Source: Lewinellaceae bacterium SD302
GTDB taxonomy: Bacteria; Bacteroidota; Bacteroidia; Chitinophagales; Saprospiraceae
Direction: 5' to 3'
Assembly (NCBI GenBank): GCA_002591745.1
Contig: PDLQ01000039.1
Location: 1 to 44,427 of the forward strand
Length of the DNA: 44,427 nt
Below, piece by piece: positions 26,713 through 34,798 of this stretch; positions within the stretch are counted from its first letter, which is position 1, and every line of letters starts with the position of its first letter. A program made the position numbers and the translations under genes. The notes beneath the pieces are model-generated. The model ran no database searches. It worked only from the letters and a program-made list of their open reading frames with translations, and was not told the origin of the DNA.

Positions 26713-27528
26713 TTATTTAGCCCTCGGTTTCCGCATCCGCAATCCGTAACTGATCGGTAACTTTCCTTCCAGGCCTTTGAATTGGTATTGGTGCTTTCCG
26801 GTTTCTACGGTGTCGTGAAAACAGTCCCAGGGAGAGTAATCGTATTCCTGGAAAAATTCCAGTTGCAGTCCCCGGCCGAGTAAGGCGCTCATGACCTCAC
26901 CGATGGAGTGGTTCCAGCCCACCTCGATGCCCTGTACCGTTTCAGAGCCGTCGGTGTAACTGCCGGTGGTTTCTTCCACAATGGCTTGGCGATTGAAATA
27001 ACTGTATTCGAATTCTTTTCGCTGCTCATCCAGTGTCCAGATGAAGGGATGAAATTCGGCGAATACGAAACTTCCTCCGGGCTTGAGGCAATAGTCGATC
27101 AACTCCGCCCAGGTTTCCAGTTCCGGGAGCCATCCGATCGTTCCGTAAGTAGTGAATACAGTATCGAAAGTGCCGGCCTCGGCTGCGGGCAGGTGACCTT
27201 TGAGGTTGAACAGGTCACAGCAAATGAAACGAGCATCTAAATCAGCTTTCTTGGCGAGTTCGCGGGCTTTTTCCACGGCACGGTCGCTCAGGTCTACGCC
27301 GGTCACCTCGGCACCCATCCGGGCTAATGAAAGCGTATCCTGTCCGAAGTGACACTGAAAGTGGATCAACTTACTGCCCTTTAACTCATCGACGAGCAAG
27401 CTGCGTTCAATCTCACGGAGGTTGTCGTTATTGCCATTCAGCCAGTCTGTGACGTTGTAGAAGTCGGAATTGAAATGAGCGTCGGTGCGCTGATTCCAGT
27501 GGTCTTTGTTGTGCTTGAGGTAGTTCAT
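26713..27528 (-). CDS. Class I SAM-dependent methyltransferase
   Basis: 271 residues. The Rossmann-type SAM-binding motif I is seen as LIHFQCHFGQDTLSLARMGA (about residues 55-75), followed by the acidic strand end VTGVDLSD, FICCDLF and the motif IV region FDTVFTTYGTIGWLPEL. This matches cytosolic small-molecule methyltransferases of the Methyltransf_25 type. The substrate is unknown. It is separated from the downstream membrane protein gene by 108 bases and preceded by an unusual heptad repeat array. No cysteine-ligand or nucleic-acid-binding domain is attached. Confidence 0.9.
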   Translation of the reverse strand: MNYLKHNKDHWNQRTDAHFNSDFYNVTDWLNGNNDNLREIERSLLVDELKGSKLIHFQCHFGQDTLSLARMGAEVTGVDLSDRAVEKARELAKKADLDARFICCDLFNLKGHLPAAEAGTFDTVFTTYGTIGWLPELETWAELIDYCLKPGGSFVFAEFHPFIWTLDEQRKEFEYSYFNRQAIVEETTGSYTDGSETVQGIEVGWNHSIGEVMSALLGRGLQLEFFQEYDYSPWDCFHDTVETGKHQYQFKGLEGKLPISYGLRMRKPRAK

Positions 27529-27543
27529 GTTAGGGAGTAATTT

Positions 27544-27700
27544 AGTCGGGAGTCGGGAGTCGGGAGTCGGGAGTCGGGAGTCAGTAGTCAGTAGTCAGTA
27601 GTGATTTAGTATGGCATTTGATCATAGGGTATTGCAGAGAAAAGCGAACTCCCTTTATCCTTACTTGACTCTTGACTCTTGACTAAGCTACTCCCGACTC
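27544..27700. repeat. Heptanucleotide tandem repeats in inverted arrangement
   Basis: AGTCGGG is repeated five times at 27544-27578, then AGTCAGT three times at 27579-27599. About 65 bases further, the complementary type CTTGACT is repeated three times (27664-27684), followed by CTCCCGACTC. The two halves can pair as an imperfect long hairpin. This resembles the short tandemly repeated repetitive (STRR) heptads known from other bacteria. It separates the lipoprotein gene from the methyltransferase gene and may act as a transcript-end or processing structure. Confidence 0.88.
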
Positions 27701-28218
27701 ACTCCCCGAATTCCCCACTCCAGGCGGAAGTCGATGGTTTGAGAAGAGGTCTCGCCGAAGAAAAAGACGAGTTCCATACGAAAGTTCCCTGAAGCTACGA
27801 GTTCTTTGAAATTTCGTAGTCCCGGATTGAGGTTCAGGACCAGGTCGCGCCGAAGGTAGAGGTCATCCAGGGAGAAGAGCACGTCGAATTGATCGCAGCC
27901 ATTTTCCTGGCCAACGGGGCAGATACGGAGGTTCACTTCCCGTAACTGACTGAAGTCTTCTCCGCTGAGGGAGGAGATACGGGCGAAGGTGCCGCCGATC
28001 TCATCTACGTCCTCGAGGGATACGTTGTTGTCGTCCAATGCTTGCTGGAGCTGGCTATTCATCTCCGGTCGGGCAATGACGAAGGACTGGAAGGCTGGCT
28101 GCCCGGCCGGTAGAGTGAGGTCCAGCGGTTGGTAGTCGATGCGGAACAGTTGCTCGCCACGATCGTTCTGGCAACCGAAAGCTAAAAGGATGATGCAGAG
28201 AGGAAGGAGTAGTTTCAT
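27688..28218 (-). CDS. Putative lipoprotein of unknown function
   Basis: 176 residues. The N-terminus MKLLLPLCIILLAFGC is a lipoprotein signal peptide with a lipobox ending in Cys16, so the product should be membrane-anchored after cleavage. The rest is a predicted beta-rich domain with two further cysteines (about residues 99 and 108) in ICPVGQENGCDQF. No family is recognised. It reads away from the glutamate-cysteine-ligase-like gene, with a 254-base divergent region between them. Its stop lies inside the border of the heptad repeat array. Confidence 0.75.
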   Translation of the reverse strand: MKLLLPLCIILLAFGCQNDRGEQLFRIDYQPLDLTLPAGQPAFQSFVIARPEMNSQLQQALDDNNVSLEDVDEIGGTFARISSLSGEDFSQLREVNLRICPVGQENGCDQFDVLFSLDDLYLRRDLVLNLNPGLRNFKELVASGNFRMELVFFFGETSSQTIDFRLEWGIRGVSRE

Positions 28219-28395
28219 AATAGCGACATGAGTCCATCAACTAACGCCCAATGTTAAGCTATAATTTTGGGCAGACTATATTTTACATACACGGATAATC
28301 CGTTCGCTCCTCCCCAAGCCGTACTATGGTAGTCATTTTTGTTTTCCCGTCCTGACTCAGCTGAGGACTGGTCAAAGCAAAATTGAATTTACTAA

Positions 28396-28415
28396 CATTG
28401 CTACTTTGTTAGCCA
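28396..28415 (+). repeat. Dispersed 20-nt motif, perfect intergenic copy
   Basis: CATTGCTACTTTGTTAGCCA lies in the divergent region, 57 bases before the ATG of the GCS2/CBS gene. It is flanked by CTAAC on the left, which pairs with the internal GTTAG. It may coincide with that gene's promoter region, but does not match TAnnTTTG. Confidence 0.85.
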
Positions 28416-28472
28416 TAAAGAGAAGCAATTGCTTAAGTTTAGCCAACGTAAACCACCGAGAAACGCTACCGC

Positions 28473-30401
28473 ATGGGAGAAGAGAGAGTAAATGTACCGA
28501 GAGAAGAGGATAAAGCTGATTTCATCCGCCATCTGCTACGTGATGTACAGGCACTGGAATATATGTTGCAAAACGACTGGTTCGAAACAGAACCTATCCG
28601 GATCGGGGCTGAGCAGGAAATGTGTCTGGTGGACAAGACGACGCTGAAACCGGCACCGATTGCCATTGACGTGCTCAAAAAGCTGGAAGGCCACGAATGG
28701 GCTACCACTGAGATTGCCCAGTTCAACCTGGAGAATAATTTTTCGCCGCGTGAGTTTACCGGCTCTGCTCTACATGAAATGGAGACGGAGAATATCCAGC
28801 AAATGAAAATCGTGCGGAAGGCGGTGAAAGCTACCGGCGGGCAGGTGGTGCTGACGGGGATACTGCCGACCATTCGGAAATTCGACCTGGATTTAAATAA
28901 CCTGACCCCCAAGCCGCGTTACAGAGCACTGATCGATGCGATCAATTCCCAGTTGGAAAAAAGTAGCTACGAATTGAACCTGGCCGGGATCGATGAATTG
29001 CTACTGCGCCACGATAGCCCGCTGTTAGAGGCTTTGAATACCAGTTATCAGGTACATTTGCAGGTAACGCCGGCGACTTTCGTGCCCCTTTACAATATTG
29101 CCCAGGCCGTGACGGCTCCGGTGATGGCCATTGCGGCGAATTCTCCCATTGTCTTCGGTAAGCGATTGTGGCACGAGAGCCGGATTGCTTTGTTCCAGCA
29201 GGCGCTGGACGTGCGCAACTCCCGTGACCACATGCGTGAACGGGCGCCCCGGGTCAATTTCGGCAATCGCTGGTTGGATAATTCCATTCTGGAGATTTAT
29301 CGGGAAGATATTGCCCGGTTCAGGGTATTGCTGGGGACTGAAATCGAAGAGGATAGTCTGAAAATGATCGCGGAGAAAAAAACCCCTAAGCTCAAGGCAC
29401 TGCAGGTCCACAACGGCACGGTCTATCGCTGGAACCGGCCCTGCTACGGCATCAGCCCGAACGGTCAGCCGCACCTGAGGATTGAAAACCGGGTGCTGCC
29501 CGCCGGGCCGACCATCCTGGACCAGACCGCCAATGCTGCTTTCTGGCTGGGGCTGGTGACTGGCATGGCCCACGAGTACAAAGATATCCGCCAGCACCTT
29601 TCCTGGTCCGACGTACGGGACAACTTTTTCAAGGCCGCCAAGTTCGGGATCGATACCAAATTCACCTGGTTCAACGACAAAAAAGTGACCTGTTGCGATC
29701 TTATTCAGGAAGAACTGTTACCGTTGGCCAAACGTGGCCTGGAATCACGTGGTATAATCAGTCAGGATATTGATCGCTACCTGGGCGTGATTGAGGAGCG
29801 GACCAAAAAACATACCAACGGAGCCCGCTGGCAATTAAGGGTCTACACTAAACTGCGGGAAGACCTCAACCAGGACGAAGCCCTGAGTACTCTCACGGCC
29901 AGCATTATCAAAAATCAAGCGACGGAAAGGCCCGTACACACCTGGAAAGAACCCAACAAAGATGACTATAAACGCTATCGGCCCAAGGGATTACGGGTAG
30001 AGGAATTTATGGAAACTGATCTGTTTACTGTCCACCAAGACGACCTGCTGGACCTGGTAGTGGATATGATGGACTGGCGCAAACTACGCTACCTGCCCGT
30101 AGAGGACAAAAGTGGCTCAATTATCGGATTGGTGACCACTCGGAAGTTACTCCGTTACTTCACCAAGATCAAACGGGCTGCCGAATTGGGTGAGGTGAAG
30201 GAAGCAGTCTACGTGAAGGATATCATGATCAATGATCCAGTCTGTATCGACCCTAAAAGTACCATTAAGGATGCTATGGCCATTATGCGGGAACGAAAGA
30301 TCGGTTGCCTGCCAGTGACTAAAAATAATGAGTTGATGGGCATCATTACGGAGATGGATTTCCTGCGGGTGAGTGGACGGTTGATTGAGCGGCTGGGATA
30401 A
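28473..30401 (+). CDS. Glutamate-cysteine ligase family 2 / tandem CBS fusion protein
   Basis: 642 residues, no signal peptide, so cytosolic. Residues ~35-430 match the GCS2 carboxylate-amine ligase fold (PF04107). IGAEQEMCLVD is the typical acidic metal/substrate motif, with AANSPIVFGKRLWHESR and LRIENRVLPAGPT further on. The family joins an amine to a carboxylate with ATP (for example gamma-glutamylcysteine formation); the actual substrate is unknown. Residues ~505-565 and ~579-640 are two CBS domains (VEEFMETDLFTVHQDDLL and VKDIMINDPVCIDPKSTI), which usually form an adenosine-nucleotide-binding Bateman module. The fusion suggests that the ligase activity is controlled by energy charge or a nucleotide second messenger. 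That is inference. It is followed by a strong hairpin and the Wzi-like gene. Confidence 0.87.
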   Translation: MGEERVNVPREEDKADFIRHLLRDVQALEYMLQNDWFETEPIRIGAEQEMCLVDKTTLKPAPIAIDVLKKLEGHEWATTEIAQFNLENNFSPREFTGSALHEMETENIQQMKIVRKAVKATGGQVVLTGILPTIRKFDLDLNNLTPKPRYRALIDAINSQLEKSSYELNLAGIDELLLRHDSPLLEALNTSYQVHLQVTPATFVPLYNIAQAVTAPVMAIAANSPIVFGKRLWHESRIALFQQALDVRNSRDHMRERAPRVNFGNRWLDNSILEIYREDIARFRVLLGTEIEEDSLKMIAEKKTPKLKALQVHNGTVYRWNRPCYGISPNGQPHLRIENRVLPAGPTILDQTANAAFWLGLVTGMAHEYKDIRQHLSWSDVRDNFFKAAKFGIDTKFTWFNDKKVTCCDLIQEELLPLAKRGLESRGIISQDIDRYLGVIEERTKKHTNGARWQLRVYTKLREDLNQDEALSTLTASIIKNQATERPVHTWKEPNKDDYKRYRPKGLRVEEFMETDLFTVHQDDLLDLVVDMMDWRKLRYLPVEDKSGSIIGLVTTRKLLRYFTKIKRAAELGEVKEAVYVKDIMINDPVCIDPKSTIKDAMAIMRERKIGCLPVTKNNELMGIITEMDFLRVSGRLIERLG

Positions 30402-30408
30402 GTGATGT

Positions 30409-30441
30409 GTCCGGGGAAAAGCAGGTGTTTCCCCGGGACAA
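30409..30441 (+). terminator. Strong hairpin after the GCS2/CBS gene
   Basis: TGTCCGGGGAAA pairs with TTTCCCCGGGACA around AGCAGGTG, a nearly perfect 12-bp stem with one bulged G. It lies 8-40 bases past the stop codon. The T-tract is weak (ATTCTATCTTTG), and those bases also serve as the next gene's -7 box. Confidence 0.75.
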
Positions 30442-30444
30442 TTC

Positions 30445-30452
30445 TATCTTTG
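30445..30452 (+). promoter_or_regulatory. -7 promoter box TATCTTTG
   Basis: A full match to the Bacteroidota -7 consensus, only 4 bases before the ATG of the Wzi-like gene, which implies a nearly leaderless transcript. No clear -33 TTG is seen at the expected place, as the upstream hairpin occupies it. Confidence 0.5.
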
Positions 30453-30456
30453 CTTC

Positions 30457-32247
30457 ATGAAGTCCCGCCTGTTTTACCTGTTTAGCATTTTTTTCTTAGC
30501 CTCTGGCCTCGCGTCTCAGGGCCTTGCTCTGCCCATCGGTAACCCCGCATATGATCTGGTGGACCGACTGACCATCAAATACGGTTTTGAACGGGTGAAC
30601 CGCCCGGCTTTTAATCCTAATTTGCGGCCCATGAACCGGTCGGGCCTGGTGCGCCTGCTCAAAACCTATCAGTACCAATACGGAAGGGAAATCAGTGATA
30701 CTGACCGTTTCTGGATGCAGTTCACCTTCAACGACAACAACGAATGGCTGGGCTTGCCAGGGTTGAATGAACTGGAAAATCAGGAAGATACCGCCCAAAA
30801 ATGGCTGCTGGACAGCATGGCCGTTCGTGCCACCCGGGATTATGACTATCAACGCAATTCCCGACCCTTATTCAACTATTTTTGGCGCACGCCGGCTAAC
30901 TTTTTGGAAGTAAATCGTCCGGATTTTTTCCTGCGTCTCAACCCCATCCTCGATCTTCGTTACGGCCTGCTACAGGATGACGTCGAAGACTACATCTACA
31001 ACCGGCGGGGTGTGGAGCTGCGGGGTGGAGTAGACGAAAGGCTCTTCTTTTACTTCCAACTGGTGGAAACACAGCGCAGCTTACCCGCTCATCTGCGTGA
31101 TTTTCGGGAGCGCTTCGGCGCGGTGCCCGGAGCCGGGTTCGTAAAAGACTACAGTGGCCTGGGTATCACCGATGGTATCGATTTTCTGAATAGCCAGGGT
31201 TACCTCTCTTACGAGATCAGCAAGCACGTGGGAATGCGATTGGGCTACGGCGATAACTTCATCGGCCAGGGCGAACGCTCGATGTTACTCAGTGATTTCA
31301 GTAACAATTATCCTTTCCTCCAGCTCAACTGGCGGGTCTGGAAATTCCACTACCAGAACACCTTCGCTCAACTCTCGGCCGGGGAGTTCGTCCGCCAGGG
31401 ACCGAATCTGCCGATCGCTAAAAAATTCATGGCGGCTCATCACCTCAGCGTCAATATCGGTAAGCGGCTCAACCTGGGTATCTTCGAGGCCGTTATCCTC
31501 AGCCGTAACGACGGCTTTGAACTGGCCTACCTCAACCCCGTCATCTTCTATCGCACCATTGAAGGCGCACTGGGTAGTCCGGATAACGTATTGCTCGGGG
31601 TGGACGGTAGCTACCGTTTGCCGCCCTCTTTTTTATTCTACGGCCAGTTCATCCTCGATGAATTCAAGTTCGACGAACTCATCCTGGAACGCAACGGCTG
31701 GTGGGCCAATAAATGGGGGCTCCAACTGGGACTCAAATATATCGACGTTCTCGGTGTCGATCAGCTGGATGCCCAGGTTGAGTATAACCGCGCCCGGCCC
31801 TACACTTACACCCACAACCAGGGCGTCAATAGTTACACCCATTTCGGCATGCCTTTGGCCCATCCGCTGGGGGCTAATTTCAGTGACCTGATGCTCCGGC
31901 TGCGTTATCGGCCATTGCCACGCTTACAACTGGACGGTCGGTTTTACCTGGTTGACCAGGGAGAAGATGATCCGGAAAATGGCCTGGTCGTGGGTGAAAA
32001 CATCAATGTAGCTAATGACGACCGGGGCATGGACTTTGGTAATGAGATCGGGCAGGGTGTGGGCTATGACAATACCATCATTTCCGGCGAGATCAGTTAC
32101 ATGCTGCGCCACAACCTGTTTTTGGAGGCTTTGTACTATCAAAGTAGCAGAGTCTACGATGACCCGATTAGGGAAAACGGCTCGGCGACCAAATACATCA
32201 GTCTGGGGCTGCGCTGGAACGTCGCCCGGCGTAGGGAGCATTTTTAG
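30457..32247 (+). CDS. Outer-membrane barrel, capsule assembly Wzi / RemB-like
   Basis: 596 residues with a signal peptide (MKSRLFYLFSIFFLASGLASQG). The mature protein is rich in alternating aromatic/polar strands typical of a beta-barrel. The segments GKRLNLGIFEAVILSRND, YLNPVIFYRTIEG, VLLGVDGSYRLPPSFLFYGQ and LDEFKFDELILERNGWWANK are characteristic of Bacteroidota proteins annotated as capsule assembly Wzi-family (PF14052) or gliding-motility RemB. Wzi in enterobacteria helps attach capsule to the outer membrane; RemB contributes to surface motility in Flavobacterium. Which role applies here cannot be decided. With two T9SS adhesins in the window, a role at the cell surface during gliding or attachment is plausible. 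Confidence 0.82.
   Translation: MKSRLFYLFSIFFLASGLASQGLALPIGNPAYDLVDRLTIKYGFERVNRPAFNPNLRPMNRSGLVRLLKTYQYQYGREISDTDRFWMQFTFNDNNEWLGLPGLNELENQEDTAQKWLLDSMAVRATRDYDYQRNSRPLFNYFWRTPANFLEVNRPDFFLRLNPILDLRYGLLQDDVEDYIYNRRGVELRGGVDERLFFYFQLVETQRSLPAHLRDFRERFGAVPGAGFVKDYSGLGITDGIDFLNSQGYLSYEISKHVGMRLGYGDNFIGQGERSMLLSDFSNNYPFLQLNWRVWKFHYQNTFAQLSAGEFVRQGPNLPIAKKFMAAHHLSVNIGKRLNLGIFEAVILSRNDGFELAYLNPVIFYRTIEGALGSPDNVLLGVDGSYRLPPSFLFYGQFILDEFKFDELILERNGWWANKWGLQLGLKYIDVLGVDQLDAQVEYNRARPYTYTHNQGVNSYTHFGMPLAHPLGANFSDLMLRLRYRPLPRLQLDGRFYLVDQGEDDPENGLVVGENINVANDDRGMDFGNEIGQGVGYDNTIISGEISYMLRHNLFLEALYYQSSRVYDDPIRENGSATKYISLGLRWNVARRREHF
32136..32149 (-). repeat. Partial match to dispersed motif core
   Basis: The minus strand reads TGCTACTTTGATAG, the 14-base core only, inside the Wzi-like gene; flanks differ. 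It may be a chance or degenerate copy. Confidence 0.3.
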
Positions 32248-32348
32248 GGGGGAGGACTAGGTAAAGGGTACTGGCTAATAGCTACCGTACCTGGTACCAT
32301 GTACCTAATACCTCATATCCTTTTTCCCATTGGTATTGTTTTATATAC

Positions 32349-32477
32349 ATGGGTATCGAGCTAAAAGACGGAGAAATATCAATTGCAGACCTGGAAGTCA
32401 TGGTTTCCGGCCGTTCCGGTGAGCCGGGCGCTAATGCTTCCCTTCCGTACGAAACCAAACTCTATTTTTACCGTTGA
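32349..32477 (+). pseudogene. Probable 5' part of the GAF protein, out of frame
   Basis: ATG at 32349 opens a 42-codon frame (MGIELKDGEISIADLEVMVS, later SLPYETKLYFYR) ending at TGA 32475-32477. The downstream GAF frame is entered by a one-base shift at the five-T run 32465-32469. A sixth T would give YETKLYFLPLIERIE and join both parts into one 790-residue protein. This fits a one-base loss, natural or from sequencing. The alternative is a short leader peptide overlapping the TTG start of the next frame by two bases (TTGA). Confidence 0.55.
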
Positions 32478-34720
32478 TCGAGCGGATTGAGAATAAGGCT
32501 TTTACCGGGCATGCCGGTGAACGTTTTCTGGGGGAAGAGGTGATTCGCCGGGTAGCTAATTTTCCCGAATTAAGGCACGCCTGGTCCGGCAACGATCTAC
32601 CACCTCATCTGGCCGATACGGCCGAGTTAATAACCCTTTTCCTTTTCCCTCCCGGTGAGCAAGGCCAACTCTATAAGATTTCCCAGCCTTTTGAATTTTT
32701 ACCGGTCTACTCCAGTCCGGCCATGCGGGAACTTATGCGTACGGACGAGGTTTGCTATTGCTTTGGCGAATTCGCGACCGGTCTGCACTCGTTAAATCTG
32801 GTACAGGCCGGACTGACCATCCTGGAACAGTGCTACGGCAAGGAAATAGAAATCATGCCGATCTCCCGGCTCAAATCCACTAACCGGGAAAGCGGGCAGG
32901 TTCGCTATTTCCGCCCCCGGATGAATCTGGACTACGTAAGGGTGAACGTAAAGGGCAAACTCCCGGAATTGAGCGAGGAGGATTACCATCGTCTGGTCCG
33001 TAATTTTTATGACCGGGATCTTTGGCTGGAACTACTGCCACCGGAAAAGTTCTCTTTTGAGGGATTCATGTTCGGGATGATGACTGACATCACCAGCGAA
33101 GAGGCACTTAGCCAGCTGAAGCAAAAATTACTTCATCGGGAAGCTATCCTGAATCTCAATAAAGTAAAAGAACTGGCTGATTTACTACGACTTCATTTTC
33201 AGTTGCCGGAATTACAGCTGGGCTTAACTGCGCTGGATTATCCGGTTGAGTTCATGGTAAATCATCGGTATAGAATTCAATACCACCTGCTGTCCGGCTC
33301 TTTTGAGAACCTGGCGGATCCGGCTTACGAAGGCGGTATTTACCACCAAGCCCTGGAAAGTAAGCAGGTGGTCATGGTCGAAGACATTACGGAACTGGAT
33401 ACCAAAACGCCCCTTGAGTGGGCACTGCTGGAAAAAGGCTTCAAAAGTATAATCATCGCTCCGCTGATCAACAAGCATGAGCGAGTTATCGGACTGGTGG
33501 AACTAGGCAGCCCGCGCGCCTATCAACTGAATGCCTTCGTGAAGAGTCAGTTCATGGAATTGCTAAGCCTGTTTCGGACCACTCTGGTGAGAAGCCGTGA
33601 AGACGTAGACAACCGGCTGGAAGCCATCATTCGCGAGAAATACACCAGCCTGCACCCGAGCGTGGAGTGGAAATTCATGGAAGCCGCCTTCAATATGTTG
33701 GAGCAGCAATCCGCTGGTGAGGAAATTGTACCGGAAGCGATCAGTTTTTCGGAAGTATATCCCCTGTTCGCCCAGGCGGATATTGTGTCCAGTAGTCGAT
33801 TACGTAACGAAGCGATTCACGCCGATCTCATCGAGAACCTGGAAGCGGCCCGTTTGGTATTGGTGCGGGCATTGGATCTCGTTTCCTTTCCATTGGTGAG
33901 TCAAACGGTGTTGGAAATCGATAAAGCGCTCGGGATTACCTCTGCTGAATTCAACAACAGCCACGAGACCTCGATCGTAGAATTACTTCTTCATGAGGTC
34001 AACCCCTTGATCCGCCTGTTGGGCAAAGAACTCAAAGAACTCTGCCCGCTGACGAAAGAATACTTTGCCGGGCTGGACCCAAAACTGAACCTGATCTACA
34101 ACTGTCGTAAAGACTATGAAGAAAGTGTGAGCCGACTAAACAAGGAATTGGGCATTTTCTTCGAGGCACACGACCGGAAGATTCAGCAAAGGCTGCCGCA
34201 CTACTTCGAACAGTATAAGACCGATGGGGTAGAGTATGAGGTCTACGCTGGAAAAAGCTTGCTCAAGCACGGAGATTTTAGTCAGATACATTTGAGAAAT
34301 CTACGGTTGTCTCAACTTATTGATCTTTCCGAAGCCACGCGTATGGTGGCGAGCTTGCAATCGGAATTGCCGCGCCCTCTGGAAACCGCTCAACTCCTTT
34401 TTGCCTACACTAGTCCGCTCAATATTTCTTTTCGAATGGATGAGAAACGATTCGACGTGGAAGGGGCTTACAATATCCGTTACGAGATCCTGAAAAAAAG
34501 GATCGACAAAGCTACCATTAACGGAGGAGCCGAAAGGCTGACCAAAGCAGGCCACATCAGTATTGTTTATCTGCACGATAAGGACGAGGTGGAGTACAAT
34601 GGCTACCTGGATTACCTGGATACGACGGGTTTCATCGATGGAGAACCGGAGTATTTGGAACTGGATGCTTTGCAAAGTGTACAGGGGTTACGGGCGATCC
34701 GGTTCAAGGTGAATGTTTGA
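32474..34720 (+). CDS. GAF-domain protein (start probably displaced by a frameshift)
   Basis: 748 residues from a TTG codon at 32474, with no ATG start nearby in this frame. The true N-terminus is probably the 32349 ORF in another frame. Residues ~245-375 form a GAF domain (QYHLLSGSFENLADPAYEGG, KGFKSIIIAPLINKHERVIGLVEL), which usually binds small molecules. The remaining N- and C-terminal regions are helical and conserved in Bacteroidota GAF proteins of about 790 residues, but have no known catalytic motif. No transmembrane segment, so cytosolic. The ligand and role are unknown; it could be a sensor acting on partners, since no histidine kinase, cyclase or phosphodiesterase domain is attached. 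Confidence 0.78.
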   Translation: MIERIENKAFTGHAGERFLGEEVIRRVANFPELRHAWSGNDLPPHLADTAELITLFLFPPGEQGQLYKISQPFEFLPVYSSPAMRELMRTDEVCYCFGEFATGLHSLNLVQAGLTILEQCYGKEIEIMPISRLKSTNRESGQVRYFRPRMNLDYVRVNVKGKLPELSEEDYHRLVRNFYDRDLWLELLPPEKFSFEGFMFGMMTDITSEEALSQLKQKLLHREAILNLNKVKELADLLRLHFQLPELQLGLTALDYPVEFMVNHRYRIQYHLLSGSFENLADPAYEGGIYHQALESKQVVMVEDITELDTKTPLEWALLEKGFKSIIIAPLINKHERVIGLVELGSPRAYQLNAFVKSQFMELLSLFRTTLVRSREDVDNRLEAIIREKYTSLHPSVEWKFMEAAFNMLEQQSAGEEIVPEAISFSEVYPLFAQADIVSSSRLRNEAIHADLIENLEAARLVLVRALDLVSFPLVSQTVLEIDKALGITSAEFNNSHETSIVELLLHEVNPLIRLLGKELKELCPLTKEYFAGLDPKLNLIYNCRKDYEESVSRLNKELGIFFEAHDRKIQQRLPHYFEQYKTDGVEYEVYAGKSLLKHGDFSQIHLRNLRLSQLIDLSEATRMVASLQSELPRPLETAQLLFAYTSPLNISFRMDEKRFDVEGAYNIRYEILKKRIDKATINGGAERLTKAGHISIVYLHDKDEVEYNGYLDYLDTTGFIDGEPEYLELDALQSVQGLRAIRFKVNV

Positions 34721-34798
34721 TCATAGAATGTTGCCGGACGGCGAACATCAGGGTTATCAGTTACCTTTAATAATAAATTCAGGGTAACCGATCAAAAC

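Noticed and set aside
32465..32474. Programmed -1 frameshift signal for the GAF gene
   Set aside because: The T5 run does not form a proper X-XXY-YYZ slippery heptamer in the incoming frame (TAT TTT TAC), and no clear downstream pseudoknot was seen. A plain one-base loss is simpler.
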